From Desulfobacteraceae bacterium (GTDB taxonomy: Bacteria > Desulfobacterota > Desulfobacteria > Desulfobacterales > SURF-7), in the NCBI GenBank assembly GCA_003599865.1, contig QZKS01000064.1, positions 1 to 64,000 of the forward strand: a DNA stretch of 64,000 nt. The letters are read 5' to 3'. The notes below the pieces were generated by a model that was given only the letters and a program-made list of their open reading frames with translations, was not told the DNA's origin and made no database searches. The translations under genes were made by a program, and so were the position numbers. This document shows, in pieces, positions 44,756-55,126 of this stretch (positions are counted from its first letter, which is position 1; every line of letters starts with the position of its first letter).

Positions 44756-45871
44756 TTATTCCTGGATAAAATCATTCAGCTCACAATGTTGAATGGCGCT
44801 TTGATCCAGCATGCGAGGCAGGCTTCCGCACACATGCTCCGACGGTGTAAACCCGAGTGATTTTTTCCACACCTCATCATCTTCCATGCAGAAGTAAACC
44901 AGAATATCAGGTGAAATCTTCCGGATAAGAGAAACCATTTTCTTGTAAAGACGAATACGGAGCGGTTTGAAATACCTCATTTTGCCATCCAGTCCGCATA
45001 TGAATTCACCGTAAACGATTTTGGAGTCTTGAAAACGTTCTTGTATGATCGGCTTTAATGTCGGAATAAACCGGAAACTTCCCATACTGATCCAGACGAT
45101 GTTATCCGGTGAAACATAATCGAATATTTTTTCGATTACGGAAAGATATTCTTTTTCACATCCTTCATAGATGATCAGGGGATCAAAATGGAATGCCAGC
45201 GGATAACCATATGACTCGCATAGGGCTGCGGCTTTTAACCGGGCTTCCAATGGAGCTGTTCTTCTTTCTTCACTCTGTATAACCGACTCGGTATTCAGCG
45301 ACCAGGAAAGAATGGTTTTTCGGTTATGATGGAATGTCTTGAGTGACTGGATAGATACGGTTTTGGTTTTCAGCTCCAGGATGGAGGAAGTTTGCCGGGA
45401 AAAGGCCTCCACCAGTTTTTCCGTCAGATTCGACATAGGTTCCCATATCAGGCTGTCCGTGAATTCACCGGTGCCGATTCGATAGAGCTTTTTTGTTGAA
45501 AACAGCTGGTCCAGTTCCTGAAAGAGCTTTTTATGGTTCATGAAATATTGAAGAACCGGCGGATGAAAGTATGCCTGGAGTATACAATAGGAGCAATCCA
45601 TAGAACAATAACTGCCGATATGCAGAATCCGGTAGTTGCAGCAGGTGTAGTGGCTGGTTCCCGGGCATTCTTTTAAAAAGGGCCCCTTGTTATCCGTCAG
45701 GAAAAGAATTTTTTTCCCGGCCGAAGCCGGATTTTGGGACAGAGCAATGGATTCAAATAATGGTTGAATACCGGAAACGATTTCGGAAGGGCAATTCAGG
45801 GTTTTTAAAAAACGAGCGGTTTCCGGTAATTCGGAAACCGCATGATCAATATATATTTTAGATAATTTCAC
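44756..45871 (-). CDS. SPL-family radical SAM protein
   Basis: 371 residues. The radical-SAM cluster motif CSMDCSYC (C89, C93, C96) is preceded by SHYTCCNYRILHIGSYC, and the CxxxCxxC spacing and RIGTGEFTDS segment are those of the spore-photoproduct-lyase-like group. The enzyme would use a 4Fe-4S cluster and SAM to make a radical. In Bacillus SplB repairs thymine dimers in spores. In a non-sporulating Gram-negative the substrate is unknown, and damage repair is only one option. The start ATG 45871 is nine bases past the cytidylate-kinase-like gene on the same strand. Confidence 0.8.
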   Translation of the reverse strand: MKLSKIYIDHAVSELPETARFLKTLNCPSEIVSGIQPLFESIALSQNPASAGKKILFLTDNKGPFLKECPGTSHYTCCNYRILHIGSYCSMDCSYCILQAYFHPPVLQYFMNHKKLFQELDQLFSTKKLYRIGTGEFTDSLIWEPMSNLTEKLVEAFSRQTSSILELKTKTVSIQSLKTFHHNRKTILSWSLNTESVIQSEERRTAPLEARLKAAALCESYGYPLAFHFDPLIIYEGCEKEYLSVIEKIFDYVSPDNIVWISMGSFRFIPTLKPIIQERFQDSKIVYGEFICGLDGKMRYFKPLRIRLYKKMVSLIRKISPDILVYFCMEDDEVWKKSLGFTPSEHVCGSLPRMLDQSAIQHCELNDFIQE

Positions 45872-45880
45872 GTAGGCAGG

Positions 45881-46495
45881 TTATTTATTTTTCACAAGGG
45901 CGCATACGATTTCAGCCGCTTTGTTCATGGTGAGCCTGCTCATATTCAAGGTAATATTATATAAACCCGGGGACTCGAAATTTTCATTACCGATCTTCAT
46001 ATAAAGATTATGGCGTTTTTTATCCCTTGCCATTACAGTGTTTCTTGCTTCTGTGGGCAGAAGCTTGTAATGATCTTCCATAAATTTGATACGATCTTCC
46101 AGCTCTGCCAGCATCAGTACATGAAAGGTATTCTCACGGTTTTGCAAAAAATATTGCCCGCCTCTTCCCAGGATAACACAATTGCCTTCTTCGGCAAATT
46201 TTTCAAAAACCTCTTTCAAGGCATCAATGTATATCTCTTCATCAATATATCCCTTGCTATCATCCAATAACCGTTCCATAAAACTTTTTGAAACCAGTTT
46301 TGAAATGAAATTCATCAGTTTTCCGCCCGCTTCCGTTTCGATGGAATGTACCCAATCATCCGATACTTTCACTTTTTCAGCGACCTTATTAATGATCGCG
46401 TCATCAATAAAGGTATAACCAAGTTTTTGAGCAATCAGACTGCCAAGGGTTTTCCCGCCGGCACCAAACTGCCTGGATATCGTAATTACAGCCAT
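45881..46495 (-). CDS. Cytidylate kinase-like protein
   Basis: 204 residues. P-loop GAGGKTLG (11-18) after the start MAVITISRQF, the family signature of the cytidylate kinase-like group. YTFIDDAIINKVAE and a central CVILGRGGQYFLQ (about 107-118) follow, then DRIKFMEDHY and RDKKRHNLYMKI. True Cmk has a different order and lacks the GRGGQ motif, so the substrate may not be CMP. GGAGGG stands before ATG 46495. It is followed on the same strand by the SPL-like gene. Confidence 0.78.
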   Translation of the reverse strand: MAVITISRQFGAGGKTLGSLIAQKLGYTFIDDAIINKVAEKVKVSDDWVHSIETEAGGKLMNFISKLVSKSFMERLLDDSKGYIDEEIYIDALKEVFEKFAEEGNCVILGRGGQYFLQNRENTFHVLMLAELEDRIKFMEDHYKLLPTEARNTVMARDKKRHNLYMKIGNENFESPGLYNITLNMSRLTMNKAAEIVCALVKNK

Positions 46496-46670
46496 TGTTT
46501 TCCCTCCAAAAATTTATAGTAATATTCACTCAGTAGGTTGATCTTTTTTGTATCCGGTTGCTGGGATTAGATATTCTCAGTGATATTGTCATGATTCGAA
46601 GAATATCGTAAAAGCAGATCCTTGGTCAAGAATGTTTTAAATTCCAGGCTCTCTATTTCTCCGATCCCGA

Positions 46671-47624
46671 TCATTTCAAGATCTGTTTCAAAATCGGATT
46701 CCCAATCACCTCTTCCAATTGTATCTGTTGACGTAACAGATCTTCATAGCTGTTAAAAGATATTTGAAACAAATAGGTTGTCCCCTCAAAGTCTTTTGGA
46801 GGAAGAAGTTTTAATGACTGGTCCAGTTTCAATTTTTTCACGCAGTCTGAAAAAGTATCTTCGGCTTTCGTGAGTTCAGGAAATCGTCTCTTCCGGAGAA
46901 GCTTACGAATTTGAGCGGCCTTTTGTCTCACTTCCCTATTTGGTTCATTTATAATATCTGCAATTGATTTTTCCGCTAACAATTCCAGAAGGTCCTTATT
47001 TTCCCGTTTGGATATCTCCGTAAGCAGGATCAGAACTTCCCTCTGGTTATTCAAACCGACATTCAGGGAGTGGATGAACCGGGCCATCGGTAATTTATGT
47101 TTTTCATGTAATTTGTCTATCAGCAGTGCAGTCGTCATGGATAGCGTTTCGGATAGAATATAATCCTGTATATGTTTATCAGTTCGGGAAATGGTGATCA
47201 ATTTTTGAATAATGGATGGATTGGCAGGAAGACCGAGACCGGCAGCAATATCCGAGATCTCTTCCGGAGAACGATAAAAACATGTCAGCAGATGAATTGC
47301 CCTTGCCTGTTCAATCTGGTTCAGATTTCTTTGAAATGAATTGTCTGAGATGGCGATTTTTGCACACTCGATGGATTCTTTTGCCGAGCTGATGGTCTTT
47401 ACCGGAATGCGTAAAAAACCGTTTTTGATGGCGGCCTTGATACGCCGAAAGCCGCTGACGATCGTAAACCGATCCTTTTCATTCACCAATACAGGCGGAT
47501 TGATGATTCCGATATCACGAACCGAATCGCTGATTCCATCGATTTCATTGCAGGTTGTAATTTTATAGAAAGTATCCTCGGTATTGATTCTTTGGATCTC
47601 AACTTCTTCAAAATTACATTGCAT
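46671..47624 (-). CDS. ParB-like nuclease/CTPase-fold protein
   Basis: 317 residues from ATG 47624; a TTG at 47657 with AGGAAAA upstream is an alternative. The N-terminal ParB/Srx-like domain (about 1-100) shows [17 protein letters not shown] and [15 protein letters not shown], in which GFRR replaces the usual GERR. A helical middle part with a possible HTH ([21 protein letters not shown]) follows. There is no ParA partner nearby and no parS-like site that I can see, so chromosome partition is doubtful; a stand-alone DNA-binding regulator is more likely. It overlaps the 3-prime end of purC by 11 bases. Confidence 0.65.
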   Translation of the reverse strand: MQCNFEEVEIQRINTEDTFYKITTCNEIDGISDSVRDIGIINPPVLVNEKDRFTIVSGFRRIKAAIKNGFLRIPVKTISSAKESIECAKIAISDNSFQRNLNQIEQARAIHLLTCFYRSPEEISDIAAGLGLPANPSIIQKLITISRTDKHIQDYILSETLSMTTALLIDKLHEKHKLPMARFIHSLNVGLNNQREVLILLTEISKRENKDLLELLAEKSIADIINEPNREVRQKAAQIRKLLRKRRFPELTKAEDTFSDCVKKLKLDQSLKLLPPKDFEGTTYLFQISFNSYEDLLRQQIQLEEVIGNPILKQILK

Positions 47625-48510
47625 AATCGGAACCGCATAACAGCGTGAGGGCTTCAATATACTTTTTCCTGGTATTTTGAATGACTTCCGGAGGCAACTC
47701 AGGGCTTGGCGGACGCTGGTCCCATTTTATGGATAACAGGTAATCTCTTAAATACTGTTTATCAAAACTTTTTTGTGACCCTCCGGGCTGATAGCTGTCT
47801 TTTGGCCAGAAACGGGATGAATCCGGTGTGAGAACTTCATCAATCAGAATAATCTCATTTTGATGGATTCCGAATTCAAATTTGGTATCTGCTATAATGA
47901 TTCCTTTTGAATCAGCAAATTCCACCCCCTTATTGTATATTTCCAGGCTCAGGTCCCTGACTTTTTTTGCGTTTTTTTCTCCAATCCGGTTGACGGCTTC
48001 CGAAAAGTCGATATTGATATCATGATTTCCAACCTCTTCTTTTGTAGAAGGCGTAAAGATCGGTTCCGGCAATTTGTCGGATTCTTTCAGCCCCTTTGGC
48101 AGTCTGATTCCGCAAACCGTTTGATCCTTCTGATATGATTTCCATCCGGAACCGGATATGTAACCTCTTACCACACACTCGATAGATAAAGGTTCCGCTT
48201 TTTTGACGAGCATGCTTCTGCCGTCCAATAAATCGGAATATTGCCGGCACTCCGGAGGGAATTCGGATACATCGCTAGTGACGATGTGGTTATCGACAAT
48301 GGAAGAAAACAGATTGAACCAGAACAGGGAGATTTGATTTAAAACCTTTCCCTTGTCCGGGATCGGATTGGGCATGATCACGTCAAATGCGGATATCCGG
48401 TCTGTTGCCACCATTAAATAATGTTCCCCCAAGTCATATATGTCTCTGACTTTTCCTTTTTTAACCAGTTTTAAGCCTGTAAGATTTGTTTCAATCAGAG
48501 CATGTTCCAT
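47614..48510 (-). CDS. purC: Phosphoribosylaminoimidazole-succinocarboxamide synthase
   Basis: 298 residues, joins CAIR with aspartate in purine biosynthesis using ATP. The motifs are: [31 protein letters not shown] (start, 14-44), [21 protein letters not shown], and [25 protein letters not shown] near the end. Length matches the longer PurC form of about 295-300. AGAGGAAAT precedes the ATG. Confidence 0.95.
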   Translation of the reverse strand: MEHALIETNLTGLKLVKKGKVRDIYDLGEHYLMVATDRISAFDVIMPNPIPDKGKVLNQISLFWFNLFSSIVDNHIVTSDVSEFPPECRQYSDLLDGRSMLVKKAEPLSIECVVRGYISGSGWKSYQKDQTVCGIRLPKGLKESDKLPEPIFTPSTKEEVGNHDINIDFSEAVNRIGEKNAKKVRDLSLEIYNKGVEFADSKGIIIADTKFEFGIHQNEIILIDEVLTPDSSRFWPKDSYQPGGSQKSFDKQYLRDYLLSIKWDQRPPSPELPPEVIQNTRKKYIEALTLLCGSDYAM

Positions 48511-48592
48511 TGATTATTTCCTCTATATTATCGATATCTCATTTCGTCCGGTTCTTCTCCATTCATAACAGGAAAAGAAAGGATACCCGATT

Positions 48593-48958
48593 TTATTTTT
48601 TTTCTTGTTTCTGCATTTCCCGAAAGGCTTTGATATAACGATTCAGCACTTGAAGTGATGTCTCGTCGATGTTCTGAAACTCAATTCCGGATTCCGTCTT
48701 CCCTTTTTTTCCTTCCCGGCAGTAGATGACCGTTCCATGAATATCAACCAATTCTTCTTCCAAACCAATGGAAAGCGATATGACATGCTTTTTGTCTAAA
48801 GGGACATGGGTTTCCAGAAGAATGCCGCCCTGACTGACGTTCAGGGTTCTGCCCATCCCCTGATTGACCTCTTCGTTGTTTTCGTCAAGGCAAACATAAT
48901 TTAAAAGATGTAACGAACCGATACGATAATATTTTCTTTTTTGTTCTGTTTTTGTCAT
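48593..48958 (-). CDS. PilZ-domain c-di-GMP receptor
   Basis: 121 residues forming a single PilZ domain. The ligand motifs are intact: RKYYR (R8 and R12) and NVSQGG (40-45). In the family these bind c-di-GMP. It has no other domain and would regulate by contact. It lies 73 bases after the DUF4388/cNMP gene on the same strand, close to an MglA GTPase gene. Confidence 0.85.
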   Translation of the reverse strand: MTKTEQKRKYYRIGSLHLLNYVCLDENNEEVNQGMGRTLNVSQGGILLETHVPLDKKHVISLSIGLEEELVDIHGTVIYCREGKKGKTESGIEFQNIDETSLQVLNRYIKAFREMQKQEKK

Positions 48959-49031
48959 ACGGGTTTCTCAACTTTGTTTAAATCGTGACTGTATTTCCGG
49001 ATCGGAAAAATTGGGTTATCCATTTCTAAAT

Positions 49032-50186
49032 CTATTCGGAGAGCATTGTTGTAATAGTGGATATGATTGCAGCGTTGTTTTCAATCATGTTTTTTATGGT
49101 ATTCGAAAGATGATCGTATTCTTTTTGAAGTTCCTCTATATTCAACGGTTTCATCTTGAGATCTTCCGAGGCGTAAACCGAAGCAGAGTACGGTTCATGA
49201 CCCAGGTTCAGGAAAGGAATTTTTCCTATAAAATCACCATCTTCAAGTCTGGCTATGAGCACGTTCCCCTTGTCGGTTTTTCGGCAGATATAGGCTGACC
49301 CTTCGTCAATCAGGAACGCATCTTCCTTGTTTTCGCCCTGTTTGATGATCGGCTCTCGATCTTTCAGCACATCATCCGATTGCTTCTTTTTGATCAGATG
49401 ATCGGCAAGACGGCTGGAACACTGTTTGAATCGTTTATCAAGACTGATAATGATCTTGCTGAGTCCATGAGAAAATTTTGCATTTTCCTGAGATAACCGC
49501 TGGGAGTCAAGAACACCAAGCTGAACCTCGCCCACGGAAACCACCGAATATGCTCTCACCGTGCTCTTGATTTGATAGGCTGCAATATTTCCGATAAAAG
49601 AACCCGTACCCACTCTCAGGATCGAAACCGGACCTTTTGGTGTTTCTTTTTGCAGTTCCAGTATACCCGACAGTACGACCCAGCTCCAGTCACCATGTTT
49701 ACCTTGCTGTATGATCGTCTCTCCATCCTGATAATCTTCTTCATCGGCAACATACATATAATCGACCAGAGGCCCTTTGACGATCGGCAAACCACTGGAT
49801 ATACTTTTTGTTTTTGCCTGCTTTTTGCCTCCGAATGAAACCGGTCCCTGGCGGTCAATGATTCCTTCATCCAGCATTTTAAGACCTTCCAGGATAACCT
49901 CCATGCGGTTTTTCCGAATTTGAATTTTTTTCTCGACCGGTTCCAGTGAAAATTCATATTCACCATTTGTCCAGCCGAATAAAGGAAAAAGCGCATCAAG
50001 ACCGGATAAGGAACCACAGACGGCATCCACCGGATTCCCATTTAAAAAATAAATAATACCGGGATGTTCTTCATATCGGCTGACGATTCTCAGGACACCC
50101 GTGCTTGCGTTCGATCCAAGAAGCTGGAAAACCTCACTGAGATTGAGAAAAGTCAGGCTGCCGGCAATGGCAATATTATTTTTCAT
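49032..50186 (-). CDS. DUF4388 and cyclic-nucleotide-binding domain protein
   Basis: 384 residues. An N-terminal DUF4388 region (about 1-110: LTFLNLSEVFQLLGSNASTGVLRI) is followed by two cyclic-nucleotide-binding-type domains (about 145-245 and 260-375). These show EEDYQDGETIIQQGKHGDWSWVVLSG-like and GENKEDAFLIDEGSAYICR-like patterns. The phosphate-binding loop typical of cAMP-binding proteins (GExA, R) is not clear. It lies six bases after the MglA-type gene and belongs to the operon 51802-48593. It probably senses a nucleotide for the GTPase pathway. Confidence 0.78.
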   Translation of the reverse strand: MKNNIAIAGSLTFLNLSEVFQLLGSNASTGVLRIVSRYEEHPGIIYFLNGNPVDAVCGSLSGLDALFPLFGWTNGEYEFSLEPVEKKIQIRKNRMEVILEGLKMLDEGIIDRQGPVSFGGKKQAKTKSISSGLPIVKGPLVDYMYVADEEDYQDGETIIQQGKHGDWSWVVLSGILELQKETPKGPVSILRVGTGSFIGNIAAYQIKSTVRAYSVVSVGEVQLGVLDSQRLSQENAKFSHGLSKIIISLDKRFKQCSSRLADHLIKKKQSDDVLKDREPIIKQGENKEDAFLIDEGSAYICRKTDKGNVLIARLEDGDFIGKIPFLNLGHEPYSASVYASEDLKMKPLNIEELQKEYDHLSNTIKNMIENNAAIISTITTMLSE

Positions 50187-50192
50187 GAAGCG

Positions 50193-50810
50193 TTATTTCT
50201 GAGCCCAGTTAAACTGTTTTTGAAGTGAATTCAATGTCCTTTTCAGACACTCCTGCAATGTTATTCCGACACCTTCTCCCTTTACAGCGCTTCCGGGAAA
50301 AGAAGGAACCTTAAGCTGCCGGTTTAAATCTTTTTCCATTTTTTCAATGGGCATGATCGGCATACCTTCATCAGCCAGATCTCTTTTGTTATATTGAAGA
50401 ATCAGCGGGATTTTAAAGATATTGAGTCCGTAATCTTTCAGATTCTGCTGTAAATCCTTGAGTGAAAGCATATTTTTTTCTCTTCGAACTTCAAGAGAAT
50501 CTGCAACAAACACGACTCCGTCTACCCCTCTCAGTACCAACTTCCTGGTGGAGCTGTACTGGACCTGTCCGGGAACAGTGAACAACTGAACCCGGACATC
50601 GCACCCTTTAATCTTTCCCAGTTCCATTGGCAAAAAATCAAAGAATAAGGTTCGGTCCCCTTCCGTATTTATGGAAACCATTTCACCTTCTACCTGTTTT
50701 TTATAGGCTTTGAAAATATATTCAAGGTTGGTCGTTTTACCACATCTTCCGGGTCCGTAATATACGATTTTGCACTCAATTTCGCGTTTTTTCAGATTAA
50801 AAACAGCCAT
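50193..50810 (-). CDS. MglA-type small Ras-like GTPase
   Basis: 205 residues. P-loop GPGRCGKTT (19-27); switch region TEGDRTLFFDF (about 50-60); the Walker B position reads FTVPGQ (PGQ instead of the usual DxxG, as in MglA); NKRDL gives the G4 motif. Such GTPases set cell polarity and control type IV pili or gliding. An MglB/roadblock GAP is not next to it, although a roadblock-like gene lies at 63324-63731. Upstream of it the TPR gene is 78 bases away. Confidence 0.88.
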   Translation of the reverse strand: MAVFNLKKREIECKIVYYGPGRCGKTTNLEYIFKAYKKQVEGEMVSINTEGDRTLFFDFLPMELGKIKGCDVRVQLFTVPGQVQYSSTRKLVLRGVDGVVFVADSLEVRREKNMLSLKDLQQNLKDYGLNIFKIPLILQYNKRDLADEGMPIMPIEKMEKDLNRQLKVPSFPGSAVKGEGVGITLQECLKRTLNSLQKQFNWAQK

Positions 50811-50887
50811 ATATTATTCCAATTTCCATTTGCTTAAATTGTGATGCCAACCAATTTATATTTTAAAGTTGAAAAAACTGTACTTTT

Positions 50888-51802
50888 CTACAGGCTTTCA
50901 ATTTTAATATCCAGACTGTAATCACCTTTCTTGGGTCCGGATTTAATTTGCGTCATGGCCGATACAAGACCCGCTCCTCTGAAGATGGCAACCGGTGAAT
51001 AGAAGTGAACATCATCCAGCCTTACACCGACCTTCAAATTTTCAATCAATGCTTCATCTTTGCTGGAGATAATCAGACTGATGACGTTCCCGGATTGAAA
51101 GCTGACATCCAGCTCCACCTGTTCTCCTTTGTATGGCCCACTGTCAAACGTAATGGCAACGGCACTGATATCAAGGAATTCCTCCTCTTCTTCCGCTGTT
51201 TCTTCCTGATCGGCTGCTCCTGCGGCCTCATCTTCGATAACAGGTTCTTTTTTCAGCCCTTTTTTCTCTAAGATATCATCATAGAAGACTGCAAGCTTTT
51301 CTTTCTGTTCCGGTGCTAGCATATCTCCTTTTTGCCATTCTTCCAGTTTCTCTGAAGCGGTCTCAATATTGCCCATTTCCAGATGGCATCGAAGAATATT
51401 TTTGGCAGCGGAAAGTCTCTGGGATTTAACATCCAGTAATTTTTGAAACTCTTCAAGTGCTCCTTCAAATTGTCCGAATTTGGCCAGGGCAATGGCGCCC
51501 TCCAAAGCGGAATCACTTTCGTCTTTATCCTTGCTTGAAAAAGAAAATAGTTTTTTAATCAGTTCATTAACATGAGCAGACATTTCCGGGGTGGTCGGTG
51601 CTTTTTCAATCACTTCGACGTCTTTATTCAGAGCCTCCATTTTTTTGGACAGACCATCCAGCAGTTTCTGTTTATTGGGAAGTTTGTCACTTCCCGAAAT
51701 CAACTCTTCAACAAGTTTGTATTTTTTCTTCGCTTCACCAAGTAGTCCCTGGGAACGATATAGCTCTGCTTGTTGTAAGAGAGATTTAATCTGCTTACTC
51801 AT
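50888..51802 (-). CDS. TPR-like protein of the MglA operon
   Basis: 304 residues. Helical repeats (about 1-190) of TPR type, with AELYRSQGLLGEAKKKYKLVEEL and ALAKFGQFEGALEEFQKLLDV as clear units, are followed by an acidic linker EETAEEEEEFLDI and a beta-rich C-terminal domain (about 215-304). The last domain looks like a PilZ-type or FHA-like sandwich, but I cannot name it with confidence. It heads the operon for the MglA, DUF4388 and PilZ genes. No membrane segment is seen. Confidence 0.65.
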   Translation of the reverse strand: MSKQIKSLLQQAELYRSQGLLGEAKKKYKLVEELISGSDKLPNKQKLLDGLSKKMEALNKDVEVIEKAPTTPEMSAHVNELIKKLFSFSSKDKDESDSALEGAIALAKFGQFEGALEEFQKLLDVKSQRLSAAKNILRCHLEMGNIETASEKLEEWQKGDMLAPEQKEKLAVFYDDILEKKGLKKEPVIEDEAAGAADQEETAEEEEEFLDISAVAITFDSGPYKGEQVELDVSFQSGNVISLIISSKDEALIENLKVGVRLDDVHFYSPVAIFRGAGLVSAMTQIKSGPKKGDYSLDIKIESL

Positions 51803-52013
51803 ATTATAACCTCAGTAATATTACATGGTATTTAAGATTGATCATCGATCGGAATTTATCCGTGCATTGTATTTTGATGGTGTCTGTTTTATAACATTCT
51901 CAAAAAATAGAGAAAATTAATCTATTTTTGATTCAATGTTTTTTATATTAGGTATGTATATTTATTTTTACCAGTTATGTCAATATTTGAAACCCTTAAA
52001 CTGCAATAATCCT

Positions 52014-52166
52014 TTACTTTTTATTTAAATTTTCAAAAAACGCGGTTGAAACGGAATCATTCAAAACCGAAAATTCACCGTAATCGATTTTTGGCCCTGG
52101 GTCCATATAAAATATTTGGATTTTATCATAAATTTTGTTATCTTTAACCGGGTCGAAATCAGACAT
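52014..52166 (-). CDS. Possible small ORF
   Basis: 50 residues (MSDFDPVKDNK to ENLNKK) on the minus strand between the TPR and mdh genes. The composition looks protein-like, but no ribosome site stands before the ATG, and the frame continues open upstream into mdh. It may be a fragment or a chance frame. Confidence 0.25.
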   Translation of the reverse strand: MSDFDPVKDNKIYDKIQIFYMDPGPKIDYGEFSVLNDSVSTAFFENLNKK

Positions 52167-52200
52167 AGGCGTTAGGGGTTCCAAAAGTCGGAAAAAATAC

Positions 52201-52226
52201 TTGACATCAGTTGGACTACAAGAGTA

Positions 52227-52229
<3 letters not shown>
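52201..52229 (+). promoter_or_regulatory. Putative mdh promoter
   Basis: TTGACA at 52201-52206 (perfect -35), 17-base spacer, and GTAAAA at 52224-52229 (weak -10). The palindrome at 52227-52262 starts right there and would cover the transcription start. Confidence 0.45.
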
Positions 52230-53250
<1,021 letters not shown>

Positions 53251-53269
53251 TAAGCGATCACTGCATGAT

Positions 53270-55102
53270 TCATGTTTTTTGCAGATGTTGAAGCAGTTGT
53301 TTTGCAATATTTTCATCCATTCCGGGCAGTTCGATAATTTCAGAGATATCGGCTGCCCGGATGCGTTTTATGCTTTTGAAATGTTTGAGCAGCATTTTTT
53401 TCCGTTTTGGGCCGATTCCCGGAATATCATCGATAGCCGATTTAACGAGGTTTTTTACCCGTTGTTTTCGATGAAATGAAATCGCAAAACGATGGGCTTC
53501 ATCACGAATTTGCTGGAGAAACAGTAACAGATCCCCATCCTGACTCAGATTCACCGGATTTCCCCTTCCCGGCTGATATATTTTATCCTGTGCTTCTCCT
53601 GTGAGCTGATTTTTTTTGGCGATTCCGATAATGCTGAATGTGTTTTCCAGTTTGAGCTGCCATAAAACCGATACGGCGATTCCAAGCTGCCCCTTTCCGC
53701 CGTCAACGATCAGAAGATCCGGATTCGGCTGCCGGTTATCACTGTGATCCCGGAATCGTCTCTGAAGAACTTCATACATGGATGCATAATCATCCGGTCC
53801 TTCAACCGATCGGATCTTATATTTCCGATAGGATGATTTTTCCGGAAAGCCGTTTTGAAATACCACCATTCCGGCAACCGGCGATTCTCCTGAAATATTG
53901 GAATTGTCAAAACACTCAATCCGTCTCGGGCAGGTCTCCATGCCCAGTTTTTTCTGAAGCCGCGCCAGAATATCGGTTCTCGATGTCCTGGCGCGAATCC
54001 TTTCTTTCAGTTCTTTTTCGGAATTGACGAATGCCATTTTGACAAGTTTTGCTTTTTGTCCTTTTTTCGGCTCGGAAATGGTGACCTTCAGCCCTTTTCG
54101 TTCTTTGAGAATGCCTTCAATAATGGTTTTGCTTTCTATCGGTTCGGATATCAGAATCTCTTTTGGAATAAACCGATCATCCTCATAATACTGTTTCAAA
54201 AAGGTTTCTATTTTTTCCTCACGGGTTGCCATGGTTTCGGAGATTTCATAGTGGCTGGTTCCAAGAAGAAATCCTCCTCTTACGATGATCAGGGTGATCA
54301 TCGATAAATCCTCTTCCTCCGCCAGGGCAATCACGTCACGATCCTGAAAGTCGTTTGAAACAATAATTTGTTTCTCAAGTGTTTTTTGCAATGAAAAGAA
54401 TTTGTCCCGGATGACTGCCGCCTGCTCATATTTTTGCTGTTCCGAAAGCTGTTTCATTTCCGCTTTCAATTGATTCATGAGATTCGGTGTTCTGCCATTG
54501 AGAAACAACATTACCTCTTCAACCATTTTATGGTAGGTTTCATGAGGGACTTCAAAGCAGCAGGGGGCAAGACATTCATTCATCTGGTAATACAGGCAGG
54601 GCCGTTTCCGTTTGGATTGTTGTGTCCGGCATTTCCGCAGCTTGAATGTCTTATTGATCATTTTGATTGTCTGGCTGACAGCAGCGGAAGATGAATATGG
54701 ACCGAAATAAGCGGATCCGTTGTTTTCGATTTTGCGTACAATGGACAGAAATGGAAAAGGGTTTTCAAGATTGATGCAGATCGATGGATATCGTTTACCG
54801 TCTTTCAGGATGACATTATACTTTGGACGGTAGCGTTTGATCAGGTTGGATTCCAGGATCAGCGCCTCTTTCTCGGAATCGGTTACGATGGTATCAAACT
54901 GGAAAATCCGCCCTACCATGGCACTGGTTTTGGGATCAGGCTGTTCGGACCGGTTAAAATAAGAGGCGGTTCTTTTTTTTAAATTCAGGGCTTTTCCAAT
55001 ATAAATAATTTTCCCTTTTGCGTCTTTCATGACATAAACGCCGGGCTTGTCAGGTACTCCTTTCCATTTTTCAAACAATTGGGATGGAACCGGTTCTTTC
55101 AT
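53270..55102 (-). CDS. uvrC: UvrABC system protein C
   Basis: 610 residues, dual-incision nuclease of nucleotide excision repair. The N-terminal GIY-YIG domain (PGVYVMKDAKGKIIYIGKALNL, about 20-41) makes the 3-prime cut. The UVR motif lies near 195-230. The C-terminal RNase H-like nuclease has FDNSNISG and VVFQNGFPEKSSYRKYKI. The helix-hairpin-helix pair is at the end (DDIPGIGPKRKKMLLKHF). Full length. It is downstream of uvrB with 24 bases between them. Confidence 0.96.
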   Translation of the reverse strand: MKEPVPSQLFEKWKGVPDKPGVYVMKDAKGKIIYIGKALNLKKRTASYFNRSEQPDPKTSAMVGRIFQFDTIVTDSEKEALILESNLIKRYRPKYNVILKDGKRYPSICINLENPFPFLSIVRKIENNGSAYFGPYSSSAAVSQTIKMINKTFKLRKCRTQQSKRKRPCLYYQMNECLAPCCFEVPHETYHKMVEEVMLFLNGRTPNLMNQLKAEMKQLSEQQKYEQAAVIRDKFFSLQKTLEKQIIVSNDFQDRDVIALAEEEDLSMITLIIVRGGFLLGTSHYEISETMATREEKIETFLKQYYEDDRFIPKEILISEPIESKTIIEGILKERKGLKVTISEPKKGQKAKLVKMAFVNSEKELKERIRARTSRTDILARLQKKLGMETCPRRIECFDNSNISGESPVAGMVVFQNGFPEKSSYRKYKIRSVEGPDDYASMYEVLQRRFRDHSDNRQPNPDLLIVDGGKGQLGIAVSVLWQLKLENTFSIIGIAKKNQLTGEAQDKIYQPGRGNPVNLSQDGDLLLFLQQIRDEAHRFAISFHRKQRVKNLVKSAIDDIPGIGPKRKKMLLKHFKSIKRIRAADISEIIELPGMDENIAKQLLQHLQKT

Positions 55103-55126
55103 ATTCGTTGAATGGCTTTCCGAATA

